Below are positions 27,696 through 36,632 of a stretch of 64,000 nucleotides of DNA, in pieces; the stretch's first letter is position 1, and every line of letters begins with the position of its first letter. The DNA comes from Saprospiraceae bacterium (GTDB lineage Bacteria > Bacteroidota > Bacteroidia > Chitinophagales > Saprospiraceae), in assembly GCA_016710235.1 (NCBI GenBank), contig JADJLG010000001.1, positions 1,415,501 through 1,479,500 of the forward strand, read 5' to 3'. Below the pieces are notes generated by a model, which saw only the letters and a list, made by a program, of their open reading frames with translations, was not told where the DNA came from and searched no databases. The position numbers and the translations under genes are program-made.

Positions 27696-30600
27696 TTAGA
27701 AATCAGTACCAAGACTGAAATGGAAAAGTGGATTTTGAAATCCATTGGAAGTCACCTGGTATGCATAATCGAATCTGATGAAATAGCCAAGAAGTGAAGT
27801 TCTGATCCCAGCCCCCGCTCCTGAAATCCAAGCACCTCGCCTGTAATTGATCTCTGCTTGTATTACAGGGTTTTCCCTTTCTACACGAACATACTGAATT
27901 TCGTTCCATTTTGGCCATAATCCATCCCAAGCAATCCCGTTGTCGAAGAATCCAATCAACTGCATACTCCTGATGAATCCGCTTTTCCAGTTTACTCCCT
28001 GCAAATATTTGAATATAGGTATTCTGCATTCTATAGAGTTCGTCCATGCAGATCCACCTTTTCTTGCACCTAAAGGGTGGCCTCTAATTTCAGTAAAAAG
28101 GGTTTGATAAGTATAATTCTGCCCATTTGTAAAGGAGTTTTCTTCGCTGAATTTTGGAAATATCCAGTTTTCGGTTCCACCCAGATAAAATAATATTCTG
28201 TCTTGCCCGACAGAGCTAACAGCTGCAGATCTCAAACTAATGGTACTTTGCCGCAAAACTGGAAAATGGTATCTTAAATCAAATCCGGTATAGAAGGATA
28301 TAGATTTTCCTAATGCGATCCGGTTAAAATCTTCAGAAATGTTCATTTTTTTGGATCCTTCAATATAGAATTTTGCCTGCCAACCTTCGCGTAAATTGAT
28401 CATCCGCAAATAACTGTTGTCAAAAACATATTCACCACGAACAGCAAATCGGGTAGCGAAAAGACCTGAAGAGTCTAATAAATTTTGTTCTGTAGCCTGA
28501 AAATAGTTGTGATCATTTCTGATATTCATTTGTAACCTCAGGCTTCTGTGGTGATCGAATGCATAAGTGGATAGTGACTGCAACATCACCGTGTTTGTCG
28601 CAAGACGGATGTTGGAATACCCGTCACCCACATATTGCTTGGATTTCTTGCGGTAGATCGTGAATACATGATCTATTCTTTTCTTTCGGAATGCGAGTGA
28701 GAGATATGCCTCCGAACCTACCAGATTTAATGGAAGGCGAAATGCAGCTTCGATTTGATAATTGTGTAGAACTTCATTGACCCTGCCTTTCAATAATACT
28801 CCCGGTACAGGTAACTGATATTGGTCTTGTAGTTGTGAAAAGGATTCCAGGCCTTCAAATAACAACTTATTGTCTATTTGAGAACTCAGGTCCTCAATAA
28901 AAAATCGCTTTCTGTATGCGATAGCCTGGGATTGGACAAAAGGAGTAAATGTCACACTATCCTTGAGAGACAAAAAAGATGGTTGATGATTTGATCTGAT
29001 GGTTGATGATTCAGTGGAATATAATTCGCGAAGAATTTCTTCCCTATTTTTTGAGGGACCGAATGCATTAATAAATTTTTCCTGGGGAATGGCAACTTCC
29101 GTGTTTTTTCCTAAGTTGTCAACTGTGTCTTGTTTTGGAAAAGTTGTAGTAGTATCCAAAGACTTTAAATCTGATGTCCATATAGATTTAAACCATCTCC
29201 GATATTTTAATTTCTCGGAATCATAAGTCACGTAGGTGGAAGATTGAAAGGGCAAAAATCCCACCGGAGGTTCATCACTTATTTTGAATTCCCAAATTCC
29301 TTCAGAATTGCTTCTTAAAATATAATATTTGTTCTTATTTTCAAAAGTGAGATATGTTGATGTGCCATCATAATTTCCTTGCTGCAATCCCTTCTCAATC
29401 GGAAGGGGATACGGGTGTAAAGAAAAATCTTTGAGGCTGAGTTTGAATGCATGCAATTCAGAATTGAATAAGCTGGTGTCGAACCTTAGGTAATATTTGT
29501 CCTCTATTCTGTCTGAAAGAACAAGTACTTCATTGCGATTTATCCAGGCTACTACTTTCTCTTGGAAGAGATCTTGCGAAATTCGTTTGTATTGCCTTTT
29601 CCGGATAGAATATACGATGAGGTCAACACTTGATTGAATACCAACACTGAGTAGTAATCTGTCATCATCAAGTCTCAATCCGCTATATACTTCGTGAATT
29701 TCTTCTGGGAAAAAGTGTTTTTTGAAATGTGGGTCCAGATAATTGCTTAGACAAATTTTATTTTTTGATTCGTAAATGACAAGTCCCGGGTTTTTGTTTT
29801 GGAACGAGAGTAATTGAATAGGAAAATGCGCATCATTTGGCTCTATAGATGATCGTACTCCACGCCTCCACAATGTCTTTGTTTTTTTTGTTTCAGGATT
29901 CCAATATTTTATTCTGACTTTTGACTGCTGGCACGTGCTTAAAATAACAGAATTTTCTGCCTCGTTGAAAATACTTTGAATAATCTGTTCTCCATGCTTT
30001 AGACGAACAATATAATCTGGATTTAAAAAATCATTGGTCTCTTGGTATTTTGATTTATAATCAATGTATGCGAGATTTTGAAGATCTTTTATTGATTTTC
30101 CGAAGTTGAGTTTAGCTGCTTTGTTCAGATCTCTATGGATACGTGTGAGATAAAGAAATGAGCTGATCGATTTTTGTCCATAGTGGCGAAAAATATAATT
30201 CCACCATGCTTTGCCATAGAATGTAAGATCGTAGGGATCAGAAGGAATTTTGTTTTTTTTACGCCGGAGTATTTGTTGTATTCTATTTTCATCACTTGCA
30301 TTCCAGTTGTCTGCATACAATTCTATCAATCCGGGAACGAACCAATCTGGCAGTTTGAAGGACGAGTATTTTTGGACTACTTCACGGAATCCGGTACCTG
30401 AAAACATGGAATTGAAATATACTTGCATGACCGCTTTTTGCAATGAATTTTTTAAAGCATTATAATCGCCGTTGAAGTATAAGACAATTTGTTGATTTCT
30501 GACCAGAGGTATGTTTGCATCTTGTTGTTGGCTTGGAATTGCAGAATACAAGTCAAAATTGGATTGTAGAAAATCTGACTTATCTGCATATACAAAGATT

Positions 30601-30866
30601 TCTATTTTATCTTTGAGGTGGTATTCGAACAATTGCTGAGCATTATTTTTATAATTTTCGATTTGTCGAATGCAGAAAATGGCAGGATTTTTACTTTTGC
30701 CATACCAGTAAATGACGGACGAATTTGTCTCGTACATCCACCAGTCAAACAGATCGTCAGTGAACTGAATTTTGTTTTTTCCAAAAATGACTTCAGATCC
30801 TTGGGTCAAAGCGGATTGACTGACAAGGAGAATTAAAGCCAAGGACAAAAAACAAAGACGTTTCAC
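27696..30866 (-). CDS. Large outer-membrane protein: peptidase-MA-like N-terminus, propeller-like middle, beta-barrel C-terminus
   Basis: About 1056 residues from a GTG at 30866, which opens a signal peptide (KRLCFLSLALILLVSQSALT). Residues about 30-270 resemble the gluzincin-like peptidase MA region (KLPDWFVPGLIELYADNW, then FYGKAWWNYIFRHYG), but the HExxH zinc motif is absent, so catalysis is unlikely. The middle part (about 290-600) has repeated strands as in TolB-like propellers. From about 640 on the pattern is an outer-membrane barrel related to the bacterial surface-antigen type (GGTENWIFP, ENPVIQAEINYRRGAWISGA) ending in an aromatic (FSLGTDF). Databases often label such Bacteroidota proteins as TolB-like; function is not established. 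Confidence 0.75.
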   Translation of the reverse strand: MKRLCFLSLALILLVSQSALTQGSEVIFGKNKIQFTDDLFDWWMYETNSSVIYWYGKSKNPAIFCIRQIENYKNNAQQLFEYHLKDKIEIFVYADKSDFLQSNFDLYSAIPSQQQDANIPLVRNQQIVLYFNGDYNALKNSLQKAVMQVYFNSMFSGTGFREVVQKYSSFKLPDWFVPGLIELYADNWNASDENRIQQILRRKKNKIPSDPYDLTFYGKAWWNYIFRHYGQKSISSFLYLTRIHRDLNKAAKLNFGKSIKDLQNLAYIDYKSKYQETNDFLNPDYIVRLKHGEQIIQSIFNEAENSVILSTCQQSKVRIKYWNPETKKTKTLWRRGVRSSIEPNDAHFPIQLLSFQNKNPGLVIYESKNKICLSNYLDPHFKKHFFPEEIHEVYSGLRLDDDRLLLSVGIQSSVDLIVYSIRKRQYKRISQDLFQEKVVAWINRNEVLVLSDRIEDKYYLRFDTSLFNSELHAFKLSLKDFSLHPYPLPIEKGLQQGNYDGTSTYLTFENKNKYYILRSNSEGIWEFKISDEPPVGFLPFQSSTYVTYDSEKLKYRRWFKSIWTSDLKSLDTTTTFPKQDTVDNLGKNTEVAIPQEKFINAFGPSKNREEILRELYSTESSTIRSNHQPSFLSLKDSVTFTPFVQSQAIAYRKRFFIEDLSSQIDNKLLFEGLESFSQLQDQYQLPVPGVLLKGRVNEVLHNYQIEAAFRLPLNLVGSEAYLSLAFRKKRIDHVFTIYRKKSKQYVGDGYSNIRLATNTVMLQSLSTYAFDHHRSLRLQMNIRNDHNYFQATEQNLLDSSGLFATRFAVRGEYVFDNSYLRMINLREGWQAKFYIEGSKKMNISEDFNRIALGKSISFYTGFDLRYHFPVLRQSTISLRSAAVSSVGQDRILFYLGGTENWIFPKFSEENSFTNGQNYTYQTLFTEIRGHPLGARKGGSAWTNSIECRIPIFKYLQGVNWKSGFIRSMQLIGFFDNGIAWDGLWPKWNEIQYVRVERENPVIQAEINYRRGAWISGAGAGIRTSLLGYFIRFDYAYQVTSNGFQNPLFHFSLGTDF

Positions 30867-30872
30867 AAGTAC

Positions 30873-30880
30873 CAAAAATA
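30873..30880 (-). promoter_or_regulatory. -7 element TATTTTTG just upstream of the large outer-membrane protein gene
   Basis: An exact TAnnTTTG on the minus strand that ends six bases before the GTG at 30866. The divergent gene starts at 30890, so the region between the two coding sequences is extremely short. Confidence 0.4.
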
Positions 30881-30889
30881 GAACGAATC

Positions 30890-31516
30890 ATGAATATTCA
30901 CCGTATAGTTTGTAATCCATTTTACGAAAACTGCTATTTGGTTTGGGATCAAGGTCCGGAATGTCTGATTATTGACCCTGGAATGATCAGTGGTCAGGAG
31001 AGGAAAGAAATGCAAGATTCCCTCAAGAGGTACGGGCTGACTCCTTCCAGATTATTATTGACCCATGCACATATCGACCATGTGTTTGGCTGTCAATGGG
31101 TGTTTGACACATTTGGCCTCTTGCCTGAGCTTCACAGGAGTGAGTTGGCTGTGTACGAAGCTGCTCCACAAGTCTCTGAAATGTACGGTTTAGGTAAAAT
31201 GCGGCTCCCTGAACACCCACATTTACTCGACGAAACTGCCATCATCGTTTTGGGAGACCTCGCATTTGAACTTTTGTTTGTTCCGGGCCACAGTCCGGGA
31301 AGCATTGCATATCATGAAAAGATAAAGAGAATCATTTTTTCCGGTGATGTACTGTTTGAGCAAGGGATCGGAAGGACCGACCTTCCAGGTGGAAATTATA
31401 CTCAATTGGTTCAATCCCTTCGCACGAAGATGTTTACCTTACCAGAGGAAACAGTCGTGTATTCAGGACACGGGAACCCGACCAATATAGGAGCTGAAAA
31501 GGATATGGATTTATAG
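30890..31516 (+). CDS. Metallo-beta-lactamase-fold hydrolase, glyoxalase-II-like
   Basis: 208 residues. The metal site is complete: THAHIDH (His59, His61, Asp63, His64), VPGHSPGS (His), SGDVLFEQGIGRTDLPGG (bridging Asp) and YSGHGNPT (His). The length and the GIGRTDLPGG stretch match the YcbL type of small glyoxalase-II-like thioester hydrolases rather than beta-lactamases. It should hydrolyse a thioester such as S-lactoylglutathione or an analogue in the cytoplasm. The thiol used here is unknown. Confidence 0.92.
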   Translation: MNIHRIVCNPFYENCYLVWDQGPECLIIDPGMISGQERKEMQDSLKRYGLTPSRLLLTHAHIDHVFGCQWVFDTFGLLPELHRSELAVYEAAPQVSEMYGLGKMRLPEHPHLLDETAIIVLGDLAFELLFVPGHSPGSIAYHEKIKRIIFSGDVLFEQGIGRTDLPGGNYTQLVQSLRTKMFTLPEETVVYSGHGNPTNIGAEKDMDL

Positions 31517-31721
31517 AATATCTGGAATAATTGCAGAAATTTTGCTCTTGTGGGGATAAATAGTTAGTGGCGAGGCAGTTTGAGATAATCTTTATATTTG
31601 TTTGTTGTTTTATTAACCCAAATTTTGCAGCTGATTTTCTACTACGATTCAATTGTTCTGAAAATTCAAAGTAAAAATGGGGTTATAGGTATATTATTTT
31701 TTAAATGAAATCACTGTTAAA

Positions 31722-32093
31722 ATGAAATTAGGTGCGTTTTCCATTAGTTTAAGTGTGAAGGACATTATTGCTTCAAAGGCATTTTATGAAAACATTGGGT
31801 TTACTGTCTTTGCTGGAGATTTGAGCAAAAATTATTTAATCATGAAAAATGGTAATGCTTTAGTTGGTCTATTTCAGGGCATGTTTGAAAAAAATATTTT
31901 GACCTTCAATCCTGGATGGGACGAAAACGCTCAAGCTCTTGAGCAGTTTGATGATGTCAGAACCATTCAGAAGGCAATCAAATCAAATGGACTCAGTATG
32001 GTTGTGGAGGCTGACGAATCGACATCCGGACCTGCAAGTTTTATTGTAGTAGATCCGGATGGCAATCCGCTTATGTTTGATCAACATAGGTGA
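31722..32093 (+). CDS. VOC/glyoxalase-fold protein
   Basis: 123 residues. One VOC domain of the betaalphabetabetabeta type: FSISLSVKDIIASKAFYENI at the start and VVDPDGNPLMFDQHR at the end. Members of this subgroup include bleomycin-resistance-like and uncharacterised proteins. The substrate is not predictable. The short distance to the next gene allows co-transcription. Confidence 0.85.
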   Translation: MKLGAFSISLSVKDIIASKAFYENIGFTVFAGDLSKNYLIMKNGNALVGLFQGMFEKNILTFNPGWDENAQALEQFDDVRTIQKAIKSNGLSMVVEADESTSGPASFIVVDPDGNPLMFDQHR

Positions 32094-32132
32094 TATGAAT
32101 TATTTACGTATCATTTTTTTAAAACTGTGAAA

Positions 32133-33158
32133 ATGAAGTTTCTTTCAGATTTTGTCTTTTGTCTGCTGATGGCATTGTTTGTGATTCCTGCAAGATCACA
32201 ATCTCAACCCGAGGAATTGGGATTAGTACGTTGGTTGCGTGATATGAATTCTGCTCAAGAAAAATCGAAATCAACCGGAAAACCGATACTGATACTATTC
32301 CAGGAAGTACCGGGATGTTCAACTTGCAAAAATTATGGGGAACAGGTGATGTCGCATCCATTGATTGTAGAAGCCATCGAAACTTATTTTATACCACTTT
32401 GTATCTACAATAATCGTGGAGGAAGTGACAAGCAAATATTGGATTACTTTCAAGAACCTAGCTGGAATAACCCTGTCGTCCGTATAGTAGATGCCCAGCT
32501 GAAGGAAGTCTCACCGCGTCTAAATGGAAATTATTCTGCATATGCTATGGTTTCTAAGATCAATGTAAGTTTAATCAAATCAGGGAAATTGGTACCTCAA
32601 TATCTGCAATTACTTGAAGATGAATTGCAAGCTCAATCCTCGGGTGTTGAGAGTTTGACAGTTGGAATGTATTGTTTTTGGAGTGGAGAGAAAACTTATG
32701 GGAAGTTAGACGGTGTGGTAGCTACTAAAGCAGGATTCGTCAATGGTAAGGAGGTCGTCCAAGTGCAGTATGATCCCAAAAAGACAAGTGCAAAAATAAT
32801 TTTGGAGGAGGGCCGGAAATCGGCTTGTGCGGACGCTGTTTATTTAGATAAAACCCAGAAACTGGATGCCTCTGTCCAAATTGAAAGAAAGTCCGGATCC
32901 GGATTCAGAGAAGATAGAGAAGTAAAATATTACCTCCAGCACCATGATCTCAAATACATCCCAATGACCGAAACTCAATCAGCCAGAGTCAATAGTGCAC
33001 TCGCCTTGTCACTGGAGCCCACAATATATTTGTCACCCAGGCAAAATCGACTATTGCAAAAAGTAAAGTCGAGCAGCTCAAAATCCGGTTTTGAAAATTA
33101 TATAGGAAAACCAATCTCTACGGGAACAAAAATCCTCAATGATTCGGCAATAAATTAA
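32133..33158 (+). CDS. Secreted thioredoxin-like protein fused to an MsrA-like domain
   Basis: 341 residues from the ATG at 32133; a GTG two codons earlier is also possible. A signal peptide (KFLSDFVFCLLMALFVIPAR) sends it to the periplasm. Residues about 30-165 form a thioredoxin-like domain with EVPGCSTCKNYGE, a CxxC redox site in a VPGCxxC context that recalls the VPGUxxT thioredoxin-like (seleno)protein families. Residues about 172-300 recall MsrA: MYCFWSGEKTYGKLDGVVAT aligns with the catalytic GCFW region, followed by VVQVQYDP. The central MsrA substrate segment (Y..V..G.TGHAE) is missing. Inference: periplasmic thiol or methionine-sulfoxide redox activity. Its last 23 bases overlap the convergent nitrilase gene. 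Confidence 0.7.
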   Translation: MKFLSDFVFCLLMALFVIPARSQSQPEELGLVRWLRDMNSAQEKSKSTGKPILILFQEVPGCSTCKNYGEQVMSHPLIVEAIETYFIPLCIYNNRGGSDKQILDYFQEPSWNNPVVRIVDAQLKEVSPRLNGNYSAYAMVSKINVSLIKSGKLVPQYLQLLEDELQAQSSGVESLTVGMYCFWSGEKTYGKLDGVVATKAGFVNGKEVVQVQYDPKKTSAKIILEEGRKSACADAVYLDKTQKLDASVQIERKSGSGFREDREVKYYLQHHDLKYIPMTETQSARVNSALALSLEPTIYLSPRQNRLLQKVKSSSSKSGFENYIGKPISTGTKILNDSAIN

Positions 33159-33921
33159 AATGATCTCTATCCTTCAAAAAAGGATATGCTCTCCTGAAAA
33201 CATCCAAGGGCGGCTTATCAATACTTACAAAATTGATGGCTTTATCACTTTTTGCGTCCAGCAGGAGTTCTCCCGTGTAATCGAAAACACCAGAACATCC
33301 TGGATATTCTATTTCGTTACCGTCGCGACCTATAATATTTACACCTGCGACGTAACATACGTTTTCAATGGCTCGTGCAGGCAATAGTGTGGACCATGCT
33401 TTTTTCCTTTTGGTCGGAAAGTTTGCTACACAGATCATCAGGTCAACTTCTTGGGTATTGCGCATCCAAACAGGGAATCTCAAATCATAACAAATGAATG
33501 GCATGATCCTCCAATTCTTGTATTCAATTTCTAAATGGTCTGTCCCTGCATGGAAATGATGATTTTCATCTGCCAGGGAGAACAAATGCTTCTTATCATA
33601 AGACAATACCTCCTTGCTTTCCGGTGAAAACCACACAAAACGGTTGAAAAATTTTCCATCTTCATGCGCGATCATGGATCCGCAGACCGCTATCTGGTAT
33701 TGGTCAGCTAAGCTTCTCATCCAATGAATGGTATCGCCATCCATGCTTTCTGCGAGTTTCGATGCAGCCATGGTAAAGCCGGTGGTGAACATTTCGGGTA
33801 ATATCAGAATGTCAGCCTGCTTTACATTTGTTGTATTTTCTTCAATCATTTTGCCAATATTTTGTCTATTGGCAGCTTTATCTTGCCAAATCAAGTCAGT
33901 TTGAACCAGAGCTAAATTCAT
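33136..33921 (-). CDS. Nitrilase-superfamily amidase, omega-amidase (YafV) type
   Basis: 261 residues, the usual length for YafV/NIT2-like enzymes. The Glu-Lys-Cys triad is present: Glu43 in LPEMFTTGF, Lys110/111 in YDKKHLF and Cys144 in FICYDLRFP. The motifs VANFPTKRKKAWSTLLPARAIEN and GVNIIGRDGN are typical. It should hydrolyse alpha-keto-glutaramate or alpha-ketosuccinamate (omega-amidase, methionine salvage-linked repair). Its 3' end overlaps the convergent thioredoxin/MsrA-like gene by 23 bases. Confidence 0.9.
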   Translation of the reverse strand: MNLALVQTDLIWQDKAANRQNIGKMIEENTTNVKQADILILPEMFTTGFTMAASKLAESMDGDTIHWMRSLADQYQIAVCGSMIAHEDGKFFNRFVWFSPESKEVLSYDKKHLFSLADENHHFHAGTDHLEIEYKNWRIMPFICYDLRFPVWMRNTQEVDLMICVANFPTKRKKAWSTLLPARAIENVCYVAGVNIIGRDGNEIEYPGCSGVFDYTGELLLDAKSDKAINFVSIDKPPLDVFRRAYPFLKDRDHFNLLPNH

Positions 33922-34074
33922 TCCTTTACCGTTTGAGATTCAAGGGTGAAGTTCACATTTTTCTGAGAAATTAATGGAATGATTGAAAAATAGATTACTC
34001 AATTTAAATACTCTTGAACACAAGTGCTTCTCATTCCTTTTATTTAGGACTATCAAAATCAGGCTTTTCAAAAT

Positions 34075-34704
34075 ATGGTGCGCATACAAGATTTGGAGGT
34101 TCAGTATCAAGGTGAAAACCCTATCCATTTTCCGGATTTCGAGTGCCATAGTGACAGGCCTTTGTTGGTGCTTGGCAGCTCTGGTTCAGGTAAATCCAGT
34201 TTGCTCCATATGATAGCCGGATTAATCAAACCCAGAAAAGGAAAAATTTGGATTGATGACACTGAGATCACAGGATTGTCACAATCTGAAATGGATGTCT
34301 TTCGCAGGAAGAAAATTGGTGTAGCACTCCAGAAATCCGTTTTTATCCATTCGTTGACTGTGTTGGAAAATCTGATGTATTTCCAATATTTTTCACATGC
34401 CAAGCAAAATGAGTCAGAGTGCATGGATTGGTTGACGAAGTTGGGTTTGGAAAATAAGGCGGATCAGAAGGCATTTACATTGAGTCAGGGAGAGCAGCAA
34501 CGGGTCAATTTTATCCGAGCATTGATGAAAAAACCAAGCCTGCTCCTAGCAGATGAACCCAGTTCTTCTTTGGATGATGAAAATGCCATCATGGTTGCGC
34601 GTCTTTTGCTGCATCAAGCAGATCAGATTGGCACCACATTGATTGTAGTAACCCATGACCATCGTCTTAGTTCCATGTTTTCAAATTCTATGACTCTTGT
34701 ATGA
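34075..34704 (+). CDS. ABC transporter ATP-binding protein, LolD/MacB type
   Basis: 209 residues. Walker A is GSSGSGKS (34-41), the Q-loop is at Gln86, the signature is LSQGEQQ (136-142), Walker B is LLLADE (156-161) and the switch His is in VTHDH (about 194). It pairs with the FtsX-like permease whose start overlaps its stop (ATGA). Together they resemble type VII (mechanotransmission) ABC systems such as LolCDE or MacB, which act on periplasmic or lipid-linked cargo rather than driving classic transmembrane transport. First gene of a five-gene run. Confidence 0.92.
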   Translation: MVRIQDLEVQYQGENPIHFPDFECHSDRPLLVLGSSGSGKSSLLHMIAGLIKPRKGKIWIDDTEITGLSQSEMDVFRRKKIGVALQKSVFIHSLTVLENLMYFQYFSHAKQNESECMDWLTKLGLENKADQKAFTLSQGEQQRVNFIRALMKKPSLLLADEPSSSLDDENAIMVARLLLHQADQIGTTLIVVTHDHRLSSMFSNSMTLV

Positions 34705-35969
34705 AAGCCTTGTACCTAGCCTGGAAGAATATGTTATCTAAACCACTCAGGAGTGGGTTTAGTATTCTCTTGGTTGCCCTTTCAGTAGGGCTTTATTCTA
34801 TTATATTTCTAATAGAGCAGCAGCTCGAGAATCATTTTAGCAAGAATCTGGCCGAAACGGATCTCGTCATTAGTGCCAAAGGAAGTCCTTTGCAATCTGT
34901 TCTGTGCAACATTTACCACGCTGACGTGCCCACAGGCAATATCCATTTGTCGGAAGTTAAAGCATTTTTCAATCCCAAGCATCCCGTAATCCAAGAGGCA
35001 TTGCCCTTGTCCTTGGGAGATCAAGTACATTCTTATAGAATCGTGGGGACCACTACCGGGTACCTTGACTGGTATAAGTTGACACTGGCTGAGGGTGATT
35101 CGTTTCAACAGGATTTCGATGCCGTTATAGGAAGTGAAGTTGCACTTCAATTGGGATTGAAACCGGGTTCGAGTTTTGAAGGTGGACATGGACTGAATGC
35201 AGAAGACTCATTGGAATCGCACCCACATCATTTTATCGTAAAAGGAGTTTTAATGCCAACGGGCCAAATCAGCGATCGCTTGGTGTATTGTCCCATCTCT
35301 ACATATTGGGCTATACATGATCAAGGACATCATCATGACCACGAAGGAGAAAATCATGATCACGAACACCATGATGAGGAGAACCGGACTGTACTGAGTA
35401 ATGATTCGCTTGCGGGTCGCGACTATGATATCAGCGCACTCTTACTCAGATTCAGAGGCAACAATATTCAAGCTTTAAACTTCGGGCGAATGGTCAATGA
35501 CAATACGAATGTCATGGCTTCTTATCCGGCAATTGAGATGAATCGATTGTACGAACTCACCGGCTCAGCCTCAGACCTATTGAAATGGATAGGATTAATG
35601 ATCAGTATATTGGCGGGCATCAGTATTTTTATTCATCTGTGGCATTCTTTACAAGAGCGAAAAAAGGAAACCGCACTCATGAGGTTAGGTGGTGCTTCGA
35701 AGATATTCATTTTTTCTGCTTATTTGTTTGAAGCAGTAATATTGGGGGTTTTTGGAGTTTTTCTGGCATGGATTTTTAGTCATACTTTCCTTGAATTATT
35801 TTCGAAGACCACACTTCTCAAAAGAAGTTACCAAATCACAGGGTGGTTTTTTCATATGTATGAATTGCGAATATATTTATTTGCAGTCCTGATTTGTATG
35901 ATTGCAGCTTTGATTCCGTCCTATTTGGCCATGCGTTCACAGATTCAGGAAGACCTTACCGAATTTTAG
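34701..35969 (+). CDS. FtsX-like ABC permease with a His-rich periplasmic loop
   Basis: 422 residues, four membrane helices (about 19-38, 292-315, 338-365, 388-412) with a large periplasmic domain between the first two, the MacB/LolC layout. The periplasmic domain carries a His/Asp/Glu-rich loop at about residues 209-232 (HHHDHEGENHDHEHHDEE), a likely zinc- or other transition-metal-binding insert. Similar His-rich loops are known in proteobacterial permeases near zinc-related genes, so a metal-linked function is plausible. It forms the transporter with the ATPase upstream through coupled translation. Confidence 0.88.
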   Translation: MKALYLAWKNMLSKPLRSGFSILLVALSVGLYSIIFLIEQQLENHFSKNLAETDLVISAKGSPLQSVLCNIYHADVPTGNIHLSEVKAFFNPKHPVIQEALPLSLGDQVHSYRIVGTTTGYLDWYKLTLAEGDSFQQDFDAVIGSEVALQLGLKPGSSFEGGHGLNAEDSLESHPHHFIVKGVLMPTGQISDRLVYCPISTYWAIHDQGHHHDHEGENHDHEHHDEENRTVLSNDSLAGRDYDISALLLRFRGNNIQALNFGRMVNDNTNVMASYPAIEMNRLYELTGSASDLLKWIGLMISILAGISIFIHLWHSLQERKKETALMRLGGASKIFIFSAYLFEAVILGVFGVFLAWIFSHTFLELFSKTTLLKRSYQITGWFFHMYELRIYLFAVLICMIAALIPSYLAMRSQIQEDLTEF

Positions 35970-35987
35970 CAGTATAAATTAACATAA

Positions 35988-36629
35988 ATGGATTCTAAAC
36001 AAGCATTCACGGATTTTATCCAACAGTTCCCAAAAGATATCCAAGCGAAACTGAATCAGCTTGTCGACATCATCGAACAATGCGTCCCACAAGCGGAGAG
36101 AACCATGGCTTACGGAATACCTACATTTACATATTTTGGAAATTTGATACATTTTTCTGCTTATCAATCACATATCGGTTTATATCCGGGAGCAAAAGCC
36201 ATAGAGCATTTCAAAAGACAAATTGATCACTTGAAAACCTCCAAAGGCACTATTCAATTTCCAAATGAAGTAGCATTGCCGGATAAATTGATACGTGAAA
36301 TATGTCTCTATTGTAAAAATCAGAATGAAGAAAAGATAAGAGCTTCCAAGCAATCAAAGTACTGTGAAAATGGACATTTATTGCCTCCACGCAAGGTGTG
36401 CACTTTCTGTCCAAAATGCTCCATAGGAGATGCGGATAAAAGTAAAGCTTTTGATATTTTAGCTTCACCTGCAAGAAGAGCGCTGCAAGCACATCAAGTC
36501 TATAATTTGGCTGATTTAGGGAAGTTTACAGAGACAGAGATTGCATCCTGGCATGGGATAGGACCTTCTGCTTTAGATCATTTAAGATCCATGATGAAAC
36601 AAGAGAAGTTCACTTTTTTAAGGGATTGA
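35988..36629 (+). CDS. DUF1801 protein fused to a Cys-cluster and an HhH/alpha-CTD-like domain
   Basis: 213 residues. The first part (about 1-115) is a DUF1801 (YdhG-like) domain: QCVPQAERTMAYGIPTFTYF and SAYQSHIGLYPGAKAIEHF. A Cys/His cluster follows (CENGH...CTFCPKC, about 125-141) that could bind zinc. The C-terminal part (about 152-213; ILASPARRALQAHQVYNLAD and ASWHGIGPSALDHL) is a helix-hairpin-helix unit like that of RNA polymerase alpha CTD. The function of DUF1801 is unknown; the fusion suggests nucleic-acid contact. It sits 18 bases after the permease and 3 bases before the TauE gene. Confidence 0.78.
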   Translation: MDSKQAFTDFIQQFPKDIQAKLNQLVDIIEQCVPQAERTMAYGIPTFTYFGNLIHFSAYQSHIGLYPGAKAIEHFKRQIDHLKTSKGTIQFPNEVALPDKLIREICLYCKNQNEEKIRASKQSKYCENGHLLPPRKVCTFCPKCSIGDADKSKAFDILASPARRALQAHQVYNLADLGKFTETEIASWHGIGPSALDHLRSMMKQEKFTFLRD

Positions 36630-36632
36630 TTC

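Noticed and set aside
27696..30866. Active peptidase-MA metalloprotease
   Set aside because: The region aligned with the catalytic helix reads LPDWFVPGLIELYAD, without HExxH.
32305..32330. Selenocysteine in the VPGxxxC motif of the thioredoxin-like protein
   Set aside because: The codon at the motif is TGT, an ordinary Cys codon, with no in-frame TGA.
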